DNA of 64,000 nucleotides from Rhodobacter aestuarii (GTDB lineage Bacteria; Pseudomonadota; Alphaproteobacteria; Rhodobacterales; Rhodobacteraceae): NCBI RefSeq assembly GCF_900156655.1, contig NZ_FTOG01000012.1:44129-108128 (forward strand). The letters run 5' to 3'. The position numbers and the translations under genes were made by a program. A model generated the notes under the pieces. It ran no database searches. It saw nothing but the letters and a program-made list of their open reading frames with translations, and had not been told where the DNA came from. Position 1 is the first letter of the stretch. Each line of letters opens with the position of its first letter. Below, in pieces: positions 41,714 through 49,806 of the stretch.

Positions 41714-42480
41714 CAGTAGGCCCCCGGAACAGCCACAGCAGAGCCGGTGTTGCGGTTATGCATGATCACTTGACCCGCCATGTCTGCAACGCTGACGCCC
41801 TCGCCAATGTCGTCCAGCCGATGGCCAAAGCGTTCGATATAGCCAATCGCTTCAACCACCTCGCGGTTAAATCCGCTGCTCGCGCGATGCACGAATTCGA
41901 CCAGATCGGGCGCAACTGGCACCTCGCACCGCTTCTCGATCAGCGCCTGAACATCGCCAAGCGTGGCCAGATCAAAGCGGACCCGGCGCGGGGCCCGGCT
42001 CTCGATCTGCGGATAACGCTTGATCATGTCGCGAAGGGTGCCCATGCCGACAAGGATCGTCGGGATCTGCAGAGCGTCAGAAATACCCCGGATCGTTTCC
42101 ATGACTTCGCGTTTGCCAGCAACGAGGTCACATTCATCGACGATCCAGCCAAAGGGTTGCCGCGCAATCTGCGCCGCGTGATATTTTTCGAACAGCAGCT
42201 CGATCACGCGCTCATAGCGCTTGGCTTTGCTGCGCGGCGGTTCTTCGCCTAATTCACGCAGCAGGTTGTGTATGAACATCGTGCCGTCCCAGCCCACCTG
42301 TGCGCGGATGTAGACCGCGTCATTCTGGGCCTGCCAGCGCGCCATGGCCGAGGTCTTACCAAGGCCGGGTTTGCCGTCGACCACGACCATGCAGGCTTCT
42401 TTCGCCCCGCGATGTTCCAGATCCGCCAGCGCCCCAAGAAATTTCCGGACATTCTCCGTCTCGACAAACACATCCCGCAT
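41713..42480 (-). CDS. MuB-like AAA+ transposition ATPase
   Basis: 255 residues. Walker A GKPGLGKTSAMARW at about 38-50, Walker B PFGWIVDECDLVAGKREVMETIRGI near 115, and sensor region TILVGMGTLRDMIKRYPQIESR match the MuB/TniB group. The ATP-bound protein coats target DNA, delivers it to the transposase and gives target immunity. It lies 30 bp after MuA as in Mu, and is shorter than Mu B (312) with no N-terminal HTH. Confidence 0.92.
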   Translation of the reverse strand: MRDVFVETENVRKFLGALADLEHRGAKEACMVVVDGKPGLGKTSAMARWQAQNDAVYIRAQVGWDGTMFIHNLLRELGEEPPRSKAKRYERVIELLFEKYHAAQIARQPFGWIVDECDLVAGKREVMETIRGISDALQIPTILVGMGTLRDMIKRYPQIESRAPRRVRFDLATLGDVQALIEKRCEVPVAPDLVEFVHRASSGFNREVVEAIGYIERFGHRLDDIGEGVSVADMAGQVIMHNRNTGSAVAVPGAY

Positions 42481-42509
42481 TTTCTATGCTCTCCTCATTG
42501 TCTTGATCG

Positions 42510-44744
42510 TCAGGCAGCGCCGCGAAGCAGCTTTGCGAGGGCATCGAGGTCGACGCCTGACGATCGGAAATATTCGACCGAAGTCGGTTGGTTCATGCAG
42601 TCACGAAGGATGCGCATTTGCCCATCCGACGCTTCTCCGGGGTGCTCGATCGCCCAGAGGGCCAAATCGAGATCAGACGCGAACCGGGGTTTCTTGGCCG
42701 CGTTTAGCGGCACGTTTGCCCGCACCGCTTCAGGTGCTTGCGGTTCCCGAATGAAATTGGCCACTGGCTCGACCGGGCGCTCCACAATGAGCGGCGCAGC
42801 GGCCTCGGCCTCGATGTCGCGCAACTTCGCCTGAACCCGCTTCTTGCGGCCCTCAAGGCGGTCCCGCTCGACTTTGTCTTGAAGGGTGCGCGGGATGAAA
42901 TCGGTGCGGTTGCCGCCAAAACGGGCCACACAGATCAGCGGTCCCGGCTCGCCATCATCTGCAATCTCGCGCACCCAAACATGCTCGGCCTGATTGTCGT
43001 CATAACCGACGAGAACCCGCACGCCGTGATAGGCTTCAAGCCGTTCATGGAAAAAGGTGTTACGGTTCCATTCAACCAGACCACGGCGCACGACGCGCAC
43101 TTCATAGGGCCGGAACAGATCGTCAATTTCGCCCGGATCGGGCAACAGGGCCTCAAACCCGTCACGCACATGCGCCGCCCAAGCCTCGTTCGGGCTCATG
43201 TGGCGCAATGTTCCGGTTTCTGGGTCTTCAAAGCGGGGCAGCGCAGAATGCGGGCGATCGTTATATTCGGCCACAGCGCGTTCGCAGGTATCAAGAAACT
43301 CTTCCCAAGGCATCAGCAGCCGTGACTCGCCAAATTCCTTGATGTCGCGGCGGGTCTTACGATGTGCGAACTGGCTCGCCTCCTTGTCCATATCGGCCCC
43401 GATATAGGTGGGGAACCGTTTCGACAGCGGGTTCCAAACGGTTTTGTTGAACCGCTCGATGATGCCTTTGGCTTGGCTGTTATAGGGCAGAGCATGCATC
43501 TTTGTGATCGAGAGCCGCGCCATCAGACCGCTGGCCTCGGTGTCAAAGGTCTTGTTTTTGTAGCCTGCGCCGCGGTCGGTATAGAACATCGCCGGAATGC
43601 CGTGGTTCTCACAGGCCCGACGTAGGGCCTCGGTCACCGCGATCACGTTCTCTTTCCGGCTCACCGCAATGCCCACGCATTTGCGGGTCGCCACATCAAG
43701 GATCGAGGTCAGTTCGGGGCGCATCGGCAGGCGCGAGCGCGGATCGGCGATCTCGGCGTCGAAGGTTTTGCCATCGGCGGTGTAAACCGTGGTCGGCAAC
43801 AGGTTCTCTGTCGAGCGCTCGATATAGGCCATACGCGAGCGCAGCGTCAGCAGTCCTTCGCGCCCGACATTGCGCTCAATATCGTTGAGCTTATTCCTGA
43901 GCACATACCGCACCTGCGAAATCGTCAGGCGTAGATGCTCTGGCGGATCTGTTTTCAGATACTCGGAAAGCGCTTCGGTCGCGTCTGGCTTCGTGCCGAT
44001 TGCATAGTGCTTCAAGAAACCCGCGAAACCTGCAGGGATTGGATCGACAGTTTTCGTCGGCGCGGGCGCCAAAGCCACCACCGCGCCTGCATCGCGCGCT
44101 TGAAACCAACGCCACAAGGACCGTTCCGACAGCTTTGCAATTCCTCCTCGCGCCCGCGCATTGGCTGTCAGGATTGTGTCCGCAGTGACGCCAAAGCCCT
44201 CGACCATTGGGTCAGGCCGTTGCAAAAGCTTTGCTTCTGCGGGGGTGACAGGCTGATGATCGGCGATCTTCTCACTTGCCGCGATCCGGGCCAAATGGAC
44301 ATTCTGTGCCTCCAAGAAGGCCCGGATCGCCCAAGCGCGGCCTTGCCCCTTGGCCACGGCAAAAGCGTCGATCGCGCGGGTGATCTCCGCGCGGGCTTCC
44401 CGCGCGCCAACGGCATGTTTGGGCTGATGGGCAGCGCGCAGCGCATCAAGCTGGCGCTCTTCGCGCAGGGCCTGCGCGTTCATGGCATGAACCACGCAGG
44501 TCTTCGCCTCACTGCCCGCCAAAGCGGCTTGCAAATCGGTGGGTAGGGCTGAGAAATGATATTCCATCCCACCGCCACGCCCGGCGCGCTTGCGGGCAAG
44601 CAGGCCTTCATTCCATCCTTGGCGCTCGGCCAAGGCCCGAAAGTTTCGTTCGCTCTTGGGATAACCAGCAAGACCTCTGCGGCTGACAGCCTCAGCCAGT
44701 TCGCGGGCGGTGAACCATTCCTGACGGGTGACCATATCTTTCAC
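42510..44744 (-). CDS. MuA-like DDE transposase
   Basis: This 744-residue protein carries an N-terminal Mu-type DNA-binding HTH (residues 1-65: TRQEWFTARELAEAVSRRGLAGYPKSERNFRALAERQGWNE) and end-binding domains (about 90-300). The retroviral-integrase fold core has D (SILDVATRKCVG, about 346), D (FYTDRGAGYKNK, about 386) and E (KGIIERFNKTVWNP, about 431). A Mu C-terminal domain (PYEVRVVRRGLVEWNRNTFF, YHGVRVLVGYDDNQAEHVWV) follows. It cuts and joins phage ends; recognition of the CTTTGGCAG-type end sites is inferred. Confidence 0.96.
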   Translation of the reverse strand: MKDMVTRQEWFTARELAEAVSRRGLAGYPKSERNFRALAERQGWNEGLLARKRAGRGGGMEYHFSALPTDLQAALAGSEAKTCVVHAMNAQALREERQLDALRAAHQPKHAVGAREARAEITRAIDAFAVAKGQGRAWAIRAFLEAQNVHLARIAASEKIADHQPVTPAEAKLLQRPDPMVEGFGVTADTILTANARARGGIAKLSERSLWRWFQARDAGAVVALAPAPTKTVDPIPAGFAGFLKHYAIGTKPDATEALSEYLKTDPPEHLRLTISQVRYVLRNKLNDIERNVGREGLLTLRSRMAYIERSTENLLPTTVYTADGKTFDAEIADPRSRLPMRPELTSILDVATRKCVGIAVSRKENVIAVTEALRRACENHGIPAMFYTDRGAGYKNKTFDTEASGLMARLSITKMHALPYNSQAKGIIERFNKTVWNPLSKRFPTYIGADMDKEASQFAHRKTRRDIKEFGESRLLMPWEEFLDTCERAVAEYNDRPHSALPRFEDPETGTLRHMSPNEAWAAHVRDGFEALLPDPGEIDDLFRPYEVRVVRRGLVEWNRNTFFHERLEAYHGVRVLVGYDDNQAEHVWVREIADDGEPGPLICVARFGGNRTDFIPRTLQDKVERDRLEGRKKRVQAKLRDIEAEAAAPLIVERPVEPVANFIREPQAPEAVRANVPLNAAKKPRFASDLDLALWAIEHPGEASDGQMRILRDCMNQPTSVEYFRSSGVDLDALAKLLRGAA

Positions 44745-45208
44745 CGGTTCACCCTCCGGCGTGCGGCAAGCGCGTTGCGCCGCGCCTGCATCTCTTCGAT
44801 ATGCTCTTCAAGCAGCCGCTCTTCGATCAGCGCGGCATATTCATCCTCGATGACCGTCAGACCGAATTCGCCCGGCACAAACCCCAGAAGATCGCGCGCA
44901 CCGGTGACATGGACCAGCGCGACAAAAGCGTCGAGCGGGATCCGATGCTCGTCCGACCCTTCCGAAGCCCATTTGTTCAAGATCGCCTCAGAGACCGGGC
45001 GGCCAAGATAGTCAGCCATTTCACGGGCCACGCGGGCGCGGTTCAGACCGTTATCGCGCGCATCCCGCAGTGCATGAGCGATGATCCGCGCGATCTTGCT
45101 GTCGAGCCGCCCACGCCCAATGACGTCGGCGCTGTAGCCGAGAGCCACCTTCGGCGGCTGCCACTCGAAGAGGTCTTTCGTCAAAGGATCACGGCGACGG
45201 GGAGGCAT
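44741..45208 (-). CDS. early phage DNA-binding-like protein, unknown
   Basis: This 155-residue basic protein lies directly before the transposase gene and overlaps it by 4 bp. It contains DSKIARIIAHALRDARDNGLNRARVAREMADYLGRPVSEAILNKWASEGS, a helix-turn-helix-like stretch near residues 50-85, and a charged C-terminal helix. It may be an early regulator or transposition accessory protein. Confidence 0.65.
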   Translation of the reverse strand: MPPRRRDPLTKDLFEWQPPKVALGYSADVIGRGRLDSKIARIIAHALRDARDNGLNRARVAREMADYLGRPVSEAILNKWASEGSDEHRIPLDAFVALVHVTGARDLLGFVPGEFGLTVIEDEYAALIEERLLEEHIEEMQARRNALAARRRVNR

Positions 45209-45209
45209 A

Positions 45210-46070
45210 TCAGATTTTCCCCTGCCGCTTGAGGGAGGCGATCACACGCGCCTCATGCGCCAACAGCACCCGGTCCAGCGTCACATCATCCAGATCGGCA
45301 ATCACCTTATGCGCGGCGGTATAGCGTTTTTCAAAAACGTCAGGCCGCACCCCGCGCTCAATCAGCACCAGCGCATCCCCCACGCCCCCGGCAACGGGCG
45401 GCTCGCTCAGGATCATGTCGCAAATTCGTTCCTGCCGGGCGGGCGATTGCTGCGAAAGCAGCTTGATTTCCGATTGGTTGGTGGCGGTTTTGGTGCCTGC
45501 CAGGCGGCGGCGACTGTCGGGCGTCAGGCCCGTCCAGATCTTCACGGCGATCTGAATGGCGCGCTTTGACAGGCCGATCTTCTCAGCGGTTGCCGATGCG
45601 AACGAAAAGATTTCGCCCGCATCCGAATTCCAGCGTTTTGCAGCTAGGTCTGCGCCACTAACTGCCTTCGCCTCCGGGTGCATCCGCTCATAGACCACTT
45701 TTAGCTCATAAAGATGCTGCGCGCGGTCCAGCGCAGTCAATTCATTGCGGCCAAGGTTTTCCAAAACCTCATCCATCCGCGCTTCGTCATTGCTTTGCTC
45801 GGCCGCCACCCGCGCGGGGATCGCGCTGCGACCCAATTGCTCAAAGGCGCGCAGCCGGTGTAGCCCCGCCACCAGCACATAGGCGGGCTGGTCGTCGCTA
45901 TGGGAAAAATGCGGGCGCACGGTGATCGGGTGCATAAGCCCCTGCGCCTCAATAAGGCCCGCCAGCGCAGCAGCCCCATCTGGGTCAAACGACCGCGCGC
46001 GATCTTCGGGCACGCGGATCAAATCGACCGCGATCTCGGTAAAACGTCCGGTAGTCATGCCTGTATCCAC
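45210..46070 (-). CDS. ParB/Srx-type nuclease-fold protein
   Basis: This 286-residue protein has the ParB N-terminal domain: VDLIRVPEDRARSFDPDGAAALAGLIEAQGLMHPITVRP, YVLVAGLHRLRAFEQLGRSAIPARV (the GxHR signature), EVLENLGRNELTALDRAQHLYELK. A helical DNA-binding half follows (ATAEKIGLSKRAIQIAVKI). ParB-like proteins occur in the early operon of Mu-like alphaproteobacterial phages, where their role is not established. No parS site or ParA was found, so it is not a partition pair. Confidence 0.82.
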   Translation of the reverse strand: MDTGMTTGRFTEIAVDLIRVPEDRARSFDPDGAAALAGLIEAQGLMHPITVRPHFSHSDDQPAYVLVAGLHRLRAFEQLGRSAIPARVAAEQSNDEARMDEVLENLGRNELTALDRAQHLYELKVVYERMHPEAKAVSGADLAAKRWNSDAGEIFSFASATAEKIGLSKRAIQIAVKIWTGLTPDSRRRLAGTKTATNQSEIKLLSQQSPARQERICDMILSEPPVAGGVGDALVLIERGVRPDVFEKRYTAAHKVIADLDDVTLDRVLLAHEARVIASLKRQGKI

Positions 46071-46113
46071 TTGTTTTGACCTTCAAAGCGGCGGGAAATG
46101 CCCGCGCGCCACG

Positions 46114-46356
46114 TCAGCAGCCCGCTTGGGCTGCCAACAAATGATCTACCTGTTCGGCATCTTTGGCGGGTAGCGTGGCGCGCGTGTTCCAAGCGTCGAT
46201 CAAGCTGCCCTTGAAGCCGATACGCTTTGCGAAGACCGAAGGCTTCACCGGGCAGGCATCATTCGGGCAATGCAAATACCCGTCGGATTGCGTGCCATAG
46301 AGCTTGGCCTGCGCCCCGCAAAACGGGCATGGCTTCAACGCAACTTGCGCCATCAC
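46114..46356 (-). CDS. Lar-like restriction alleviation protein
   Basis: This 80-residue protein has a zinc-ribbon at the N-terminus (LKPCPFCGAQAKLYG, then HCPNDACPV) and the family ending DAWNTRATLP. The Lar family of lambdoid phages relieves type I restriction; some homologues have unknown roles. The pattern is well known, the anti-restriction function here is inferred. It overlaps the next gene by 4 bp. Confidence 0.75.
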   Translation of the reverse strand: MMAQVALKPCPFCGAQAKLYGTQSDGYLHCPNDACPVKPSVFAKRIGFKGSLIDAWNTRATLPAKDAEQVDHLLAAQAGC

Positions 46357-46634
46357 GCCACCCTCCCGATCGAAGCCGCCTTGGCCTCGGCGGTCACCGC
46401 AACCATCCAGTTGCGCACCGCCTGCGCCCGGTTCCGCACCGAAGTGGCGCGAAATCCATAGGCGCGGGCTTCAAAACGATCACCACTGACCCGCACATCG
46501 CCGAGCGTGGCTGCCAAAAAAGCCGAAACCAACGCACTGGCAGGCTCGCTTTCAAGACGTTTTGCCAGCGCCACAGCTGCGGCATGGCGTTTGATCGTCG
46601 GGCGGGGACCACTGTGGAAATGACGAACCATCAT
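46353..46634 (-). CDS. early phage protein, unknown
   Basis: 93 residues from ATG 46634, chosen because it overlaps the TGA of the 50-residue gene (ATGATG). Basic and helical: GPRPTIKRHAAAVALAKRLESEPASALVSAFLAATLGDVR, SVRNRAQAVRNWMVAVTAEA. No family recognised. Confidence 0.6.
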   Translation of the reverse strand: MMVRHFHSGPRPTIKRHAAAVALAKRLESEPASALVSAFLAATLGDVRVSGDRFEARAYGFRATSVRNRAQAVRNWMVAVTAEAKAASIGRVA

Positions 46635-46783
46635 TGCAGCCACCCTACGATCAGGTGAACGAGCCGCACCCAAAACGTCAGACCGAAAGTCATGGCAATG
46701 ATGATCCACCAACCGCTTGCGAAGCGCGCAGGCCGGATCGCGCTCGAAAACTGCGCGAATTGATGCACGAGATTAGACAGCAT
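46631..46783 (-). CDS. 50-residue membrane protein, unknown
   Basis: ATG 46783 overlaps the end of the upstream gene by 11 bp, and the TGA overlaps the next start. The product has a polar N-terminus (LVHQFAQFSSAIRPARFAS) and one hydrophobic segment (WWIIIAMTFGLTFWVRLVHLIVGW). Probably a small inner-membrane protein; possible roles include superinfection exclusion, but nothing supports one directly. Confidence 0.55.
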   Translation of the reverse strand: MLSNLVHQFAQFSSAIRPARFASGWWIIIAMTFGLTFWVRLVHLIVGWLQ

Positions 46784-47099
46784 GGCCCACCTCCGTGATC
46801 GGCCCCATCCCCGAGACCGGCATCGCCACGCTCACAGGCCGGGCCATCATCGTGGCCACCGCCGCGCGCAGTGCCGCGTCTTCGCTCACGGCCTTGCGGC
46901 CCTCTTGCTCATGCGCCTCGGCAATCAAGAAGGTTTGCAACTGGCGCAGGCTCTGCGCGAGCCGTGAGCGGGTCCAATCATCAGGGCGCACACCGCCCGA
47001 CAGGATCGCGATCACTTCCCCCAGATCACCCGCCGAGCGCCGAAAACCCTCGGCAGACCCGTCAAGAAGGGGGCGGTCTTTGGACGAAATCGGGTTCAT
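46773..47099 (-). CDS. early phage protein, unknown
   Basis: This 108-residue protein overlaps the Ner-like gene by 4 bp. Helical (FRRSAGDLGEVIAILSGGVRPDDWTRSRLAQSLRQLQTFLIAEAHEQEGR) then a Val/Pro-rich end. No family recognised. The second gene of the early operon. Confidence 0.6.
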   Translation of the reverse strand: MNPISSKDRPLLDGSAEGFRRSAGDLGEVIAILSGGVRPDDWTRSRLAQSLRQLQTFLIAEAHEQEGRKAVSEDAALRAAVATMMARPVSVAMPVSGMGPITEVGHAV

Positions 47100-47389
47100 G
47101 CGGCGGCTCCTTTGTCAGAAAGACGCGCCGCCTTTTCCCTTGCGATCCGGGCCTCATTCTCGGCAGAAAGGAGCGAGGACTTCCGAATGGGATAACGAGT
47201 CGGAAAAAGTTCCGCCGCGGGCACGTCGAGAAATTCGGCGATAGCCTTTTCGGCTGGGCGCGAAGGGCGGCTCCAAACGGACCGCATCTGGCTCGGATTG
47301 ATGCCCGCGAGCTCGGCAAGACCCGTCAGGGTCATGCCCGCTTCTTCTAGGGCACATTTGATCTGGGCTTTCGTCCAGATTTTACTCAT
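47096..47389 (-). CDS. Ner-like HTH regulator
   Basis: 97 residues from ATG 47389 with AGGAGG 8 nt upstream. One helix-turn-helix (KCALEEAGMTLTGLAELAGINPSQMRSVWSRPSRPAEKAIAEFLDVPAAELFPTRY order) matches the Ner/Nlp family, including the FPTRY-type ending. In Mu, Ner shuts down the early and repressor promoters during lytic growth. It is divergent from the repressor across the operator region 47390-47540 and is first in the early operon. Confidence 0.88.
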   Translation of the reverse strand: MSKIWTKAQIKCALEEAGMTLTGLAELAGINPSQMRSVWSRPSRPAEKAIAEFLDVPAAELFPTRYPIRKSSLLSAENEARIAREKAARLSDKGAAA

Positions 47390-47494
47390 CTGGTTGGCCT
47401 CCTGTTGAAAGTCGATGTTGGCGCATCGGCTTTTTTCAGTGTCACTTGTTGCAATCGCAGGCGGCTTTAGTCGTCTGCATATGAAAAGGAGTAA

Positions 47495-47530
47495 GGACAA
47501 ATCTGTCCCATGTAAAGGACAGATTTGTCT
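47495..47530. promoter_or_regulatory. paired operators between ner-like and repressor genes
   Basis: GGACAAATCTGTCC (47495-47508) and GGACAGATTTGTCT (47517-47530) share the dyad GGACA-N4-TGTCC, with centres 22 bp apart (two helical turns). They lie in the divergent region, so they can control both directions. They are the likely sites of the repressor; Ner-type proteins may also bind here. Confidence 0.75.
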
Positions 47531-47540
47531 GAATTGGCGG

Positions 47541-48461
47541 ATGTTCTTTTTTGACCACCAATCAGATGACAACACGCCACCAGACGTGAACCGCGAGGCC
47601 GACCTCGGCGCTCGGCTGGCGGCGGTGTCTGATGTTGTTGGGATAGACGCTATTGCGAAGAAAACTGGCAAATCTAACAAGCAGTTAAAGAGGTATTTTG
47701 GCGGTGCAGAGCCGCCGTTCAGCGTGCTTCGTGATGTCGTAGCGCTATCGGGCGCGAGCTACGAATGGCTTGCCTCAGGACGCCCCGTATCGGACAGCGA
47801 TGGTCGCTATGTCGAAGCATTCTATGATCGCGAGCTGAAGGCTCTTCGCAATGCTGATAGGACAAATATGTCCGCGTCGGCTGCACTTGAGTTGAGCCGT
47901 GAGATCGAAACTGTGACCGATCTGCTTGCGTCAAATCGAAAACTCATGAAGTTGCGGGGCGGGGATCATGTGTCTCGAGGCAAGAATACTGACGGAGAGC
48001 CAAACCCAGTTCAGCCAATCATGGATTTCAACCAACCGGATTTTGTCAAATTGCCAATTTACAACGATGTGCAGGCCTCGGCCGGGCCGGGAGCTGTCCC
48101 GGTCTCAGAGCAGGCCGATGGTGTGGTAGCTTTCACTCGCCGCTTCCTCTCCAATCAGGGCGCGAGGCCGGATCACTGCTCGGTCATCTGGGCGCGCGGA
48201 ACTTCGATGAAGCCGACCATCCCCGACGGCGCGCTTCTCGTCGTCGATCACAGCCAGCGCGAGGTCGAGCATGGCTGCATCTACGTCTTCAACGTGTCAG
48301 ACCGTCTATTGGTCAAGCGCGCCCGCTGGCGTCTCGACGGCCGCCTCGAACTCGTCTCAGACAACGCAGAGGAAGGCTATCCGGTCGAAATCTTCGGGGC
48401 TGACTCCGTCGACCAACTCCGCGTCGTTGGCCGAGTGGTTTATTTTGGGAGGACACCGTGA
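47541..48461 (+). CDS. phage repressor, S24/LexA-like C-terminus
   Basis: This 306-residue protein starts at ATG 47541; earlier in-frame Met codons would place the operators inside the gene. N-terminal HTH (LGARLAAVSDVVGIDAIAKKTGKSNKQLKRYFGG) and a C-terminal S24 peptidase-like domain: GTSMKPTIPDGALLVVDHS with the Ser, then DRLLVKRARWRLDGRLELVSDN with the Lys. Such repressors cleave themselves after RecA activation, so induction by DNA damage is likely, unlike Mu itself. A third operator copy lies inside this gene at 47860-47873. Confidence 0.9.
   Translation: MFFFDHQSDDNTPPDVNREADLGARLAAVSDVVGIDAIAKKTGKSNKQLKRYFGGAEPPFSVLRDVVALSGASYEWLASGRPVSDSDGRYVEAFYDRELKALRNADRTNMSASAALELSREIETVTDLLASNRKLMKLRGGDHVSRGKNTDGEPNPVQPIMDFNQPDFVKLPIYNDVQASAGPGAVPVSEQADGVVAFTRRFLSNQGARPDHCSVIWARGTSMKPTIPDGALLVVDHSQREVEHGCIYVFNVSDRLLVKRARWRLDGRLELVSDNAEEGYPVEIFGADSVDQLRVVGRVVYFGRTP
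47860..47873. promoter_or_regulatory. third operator copy inside the repressor gene
   Basis: GGACAAATATGTCC is a perfect GGACA-N4-TGTCC dyad 352 bp downstream of the second copy, within the repressor coding region. Looping to the upstream sites is possible. Inferred from identity to the paired sites. Confidence 0.6.
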
Positions 48462-48952
48462 GCGGACAGGGTAGCTACTTTGTCGATGTCATCGGTTTCG
48501 GCCAGAGTGTCGATATCATGCCCATGGTCCGAGAGGCTTTGACGCAGTGCGTGTTGAGGCACGATTTTTCGGAGCTAGAAGTCGCTGAACTTGTTGAGAT
48601 GGCAGTACGTGGAAAACGCATCCCTGCAGCAACAACGGATCGCATCGAGGGACAGATGCTTTGGGTTTTGACGCGCTACGTGATCTCTCGGGTCCAGTCG
48701 GAGTATCGCGTCGGGCAGATTCGCGACGCAGTGTCGAATGGCAGTCGCACGCATGTCACGCTTCAGAGCTTGGGGCCAGATCCGCTGTGCGATGGCGCCC
48801 TCAAGTTGTTCGGGCGATGGCTGCGCGTCGACGAATTGCTGCCGTTTCCTTTGGATGGGTGCGAGTGTGAAAGATGCGGGTGCGACTATCGTACCTACAC
48901 CAGACGTGACGCCGCACGCGCGCATCCGGATTGGCCCGATCTAACCGCTTGA
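48458..48952 (+). CDS. protein co-expressed with the repressor, unknown
   Basis: 164 residues from GTG 48458, which overlaps the repressor stop (GTGA). Helical N-terminal half (MVREALTQCVLRHDFSELEVAELVEMAVRGKRIPA) and a C-terminal Cys pair region (DGCECERCGCDYRTYTRRDAA) that may bind zinc. Being in the repressor transcript, it should be made in the lysogen, so it is a candidate lysogenic-conversion or exclusion gene. Confidence 0.65.
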   Translation: MSGQGSYFVDVIGFGQSVDIMPMVREALTQCVLRHDFSELEVAELVEMAVRGKRIPAATTDRIEGQMLWVLTRYVISRVQSEYRVGQIRDAVSNGSRTHVTLQSLGPDPLCDGALKLFGRWLRVDELLPFPLDGCECERCGCDYRTYTRRDAARAHPDWPDLTA

Positions 48953-48961
48953 TCGCTGTCC

Positions 48962-49264
48962 TCAGTGCCCCTGGCAGATGGACAGGATCAGTTTGCCATC
49001 TTCCATCATCTGGTCAATTTCAGCGAATTGGCGCTCCATCAGCTTGTCGATGAAGTCTTCTAGCTCGTCTCGCCGCGTGGGCGGGACGTCAAACCACAAG
49101 CTCACTTCAACTCTCTGCACGTTCACTTGTTGCGCCTGCTCCACTGTCGCATCGACTGATCTTTTCAGCATTTTTGCGGTGGCATCGCATAGTGCTCTGC
49201 CATCCTGTGCCTGAGCTAGGGCCGGAGCCAGCGCCAATATCGCGACAGTCATCAAATATCTCAT
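48962..49264 (-). CDS. secreted/periplasmic protein, unknown
   Basis: 100 residues with a Sec signal peptide (MRYLMTVAILALAPALAQAQ, cleavage near 20), then an acidic helical body (DELEDFIDKLMERQFAEIDQMMEDGKLILSICQGH). It converges on the gene at 48458 and is the outermost gene at the prophage left end. A lysogen-expressed periplasmic protein is plausible. No family recognised. Confidence 0.6.
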   Translation of the reverse strand: MRYLMTVAILALAPALAQAQDGRALCDATAKMLKRSVDATVEQAQQVNVQRVEVSLWFDVPPTRRDELEDFIDKLMERQFAEIDQMMEDGKLILSICQGH

Positions 49265-49781
49265 GACCTAGACCTTATCCGGGAAATATCCCCTGTAATG
49301 CTAGCTTGCAGTCTAATCTCCAACAAGCGCCTGTTGGCTCAGCGTGTCGCCGTCAGGATCGGCGCGTGGGCCTCGATCCTGACACTTTTCGACCATCCGA
49401 GTTTCGTGGCGGCACTATCCGCGCCTTCGCGGGCAGATTGCCCTTATTTTATTGGAGATTTGCGAAACTCGGATGCACCGCGCAAAACTCGGACGCATCA
49501 TCCGAGTTTCTGCCATTGGTCCCGACGAACTCGGATGGTTGTTTGCGGCTCTAGGCTTTCCCTGATGGCCTTATAAGGTTGTTCTCTCAATACGTTATCT
49601 CTTGCGCGACTTTGCGCTGCGCTCGCCGTCGTTTCGACAGAGAATGCGGTCCAAATGCAAGTTTTCTCCCTATTCTTCTGCCATAACTTGCATTTCTTTT
49701 GGGTCGTCTTTCGCCCGCTATGGCCCTTTATTCCTTATGTTTTCGGGCTGTTATGGGGCGTTCTGTGCCCTGTCCGCCTTT
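49265..49781. other. gene-free left-end region of the prophage
   Basis: About 517 bp with no supported gene. It holds five copies of an AACTCGGATG-type motif (49394-49537), an 11-bp inverted repeat (AAATGCAAGTT at 49653-49663 with AACTTGCATTT at 49684-49694), and a CTGCCATAAC at 49678 that lies 104 bp inside the terminal CTGCCAAAG. In Mu the inner site L2 is 105 bp from L1, so the last may be an inner transposase site. Confidence 0.5.
49394..49537. repeat. five-copy AAACTCGGATG motif cluster
   Basis: Copies at 49394-49404 (reverse), 49465-49475 (forward), 49485-49495 (forward, one base different), 49499-49509 (reverse) and 49528-49537 (forward, ten bases). Forward consensus AAACTCGGATG. Function unknown; protein-binding sites near the phage end are the simplest reading. 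Confidence 0.7.
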
Positions 49782-49806
49782 CTGCCAAAGGTAGTCCCCC
49801 CCTACA
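49782..49806 (-). other. prophage left end with terminal MuA-type site
   Basis: Read inward (minus strand) the end is TGTAGG...CTTTGGCAG. It matches the right end at 20 of 25 positions with both blocks in the same register. The flank 49807-49811 is CCGAT. Confidence 0.85.

Larger units (their letters stand above)
9815..49806 (-). mobile_element. complete Mu-like transposable prophage (siphovirus-type) with a diversity-generating retroelement
   Basis: This 39,992-bp element is bounded by matching ends (TGTAG at each terminus, CTTTGGCAG at bases 17-25 from each end) and flanked on both sides by the 5-bp target duplication CCGAT. Its content and order follow Mu-type phages: repressor and Ner-like regulator, MuA/MuB, GemA, Mor-like activator, lysis, Mu gp27/gp28/gp29/gp30-type packaging and head genes, protease/scaffold, capsid, tail. 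The tail genes (tape measure, DUF1833, NlpC/P60, tip protein J) are of long non-contractile type. No disrupted essential gene was seen, so it may be active. It is inserted between a tRNA gene and the integrase of another island. Confidence 0.97.

Noticed and set aside
45210..46070. Plasmid-type partition system
   Set aside because: ParB-like domain is alone; no ParA and no parS-like repeats nearby.
11936..49806. A second variable repeat elsewhere in the prophage
   Set aside because: No further copy of the GFRPA-type 3' end with template similarity was seen by eye.
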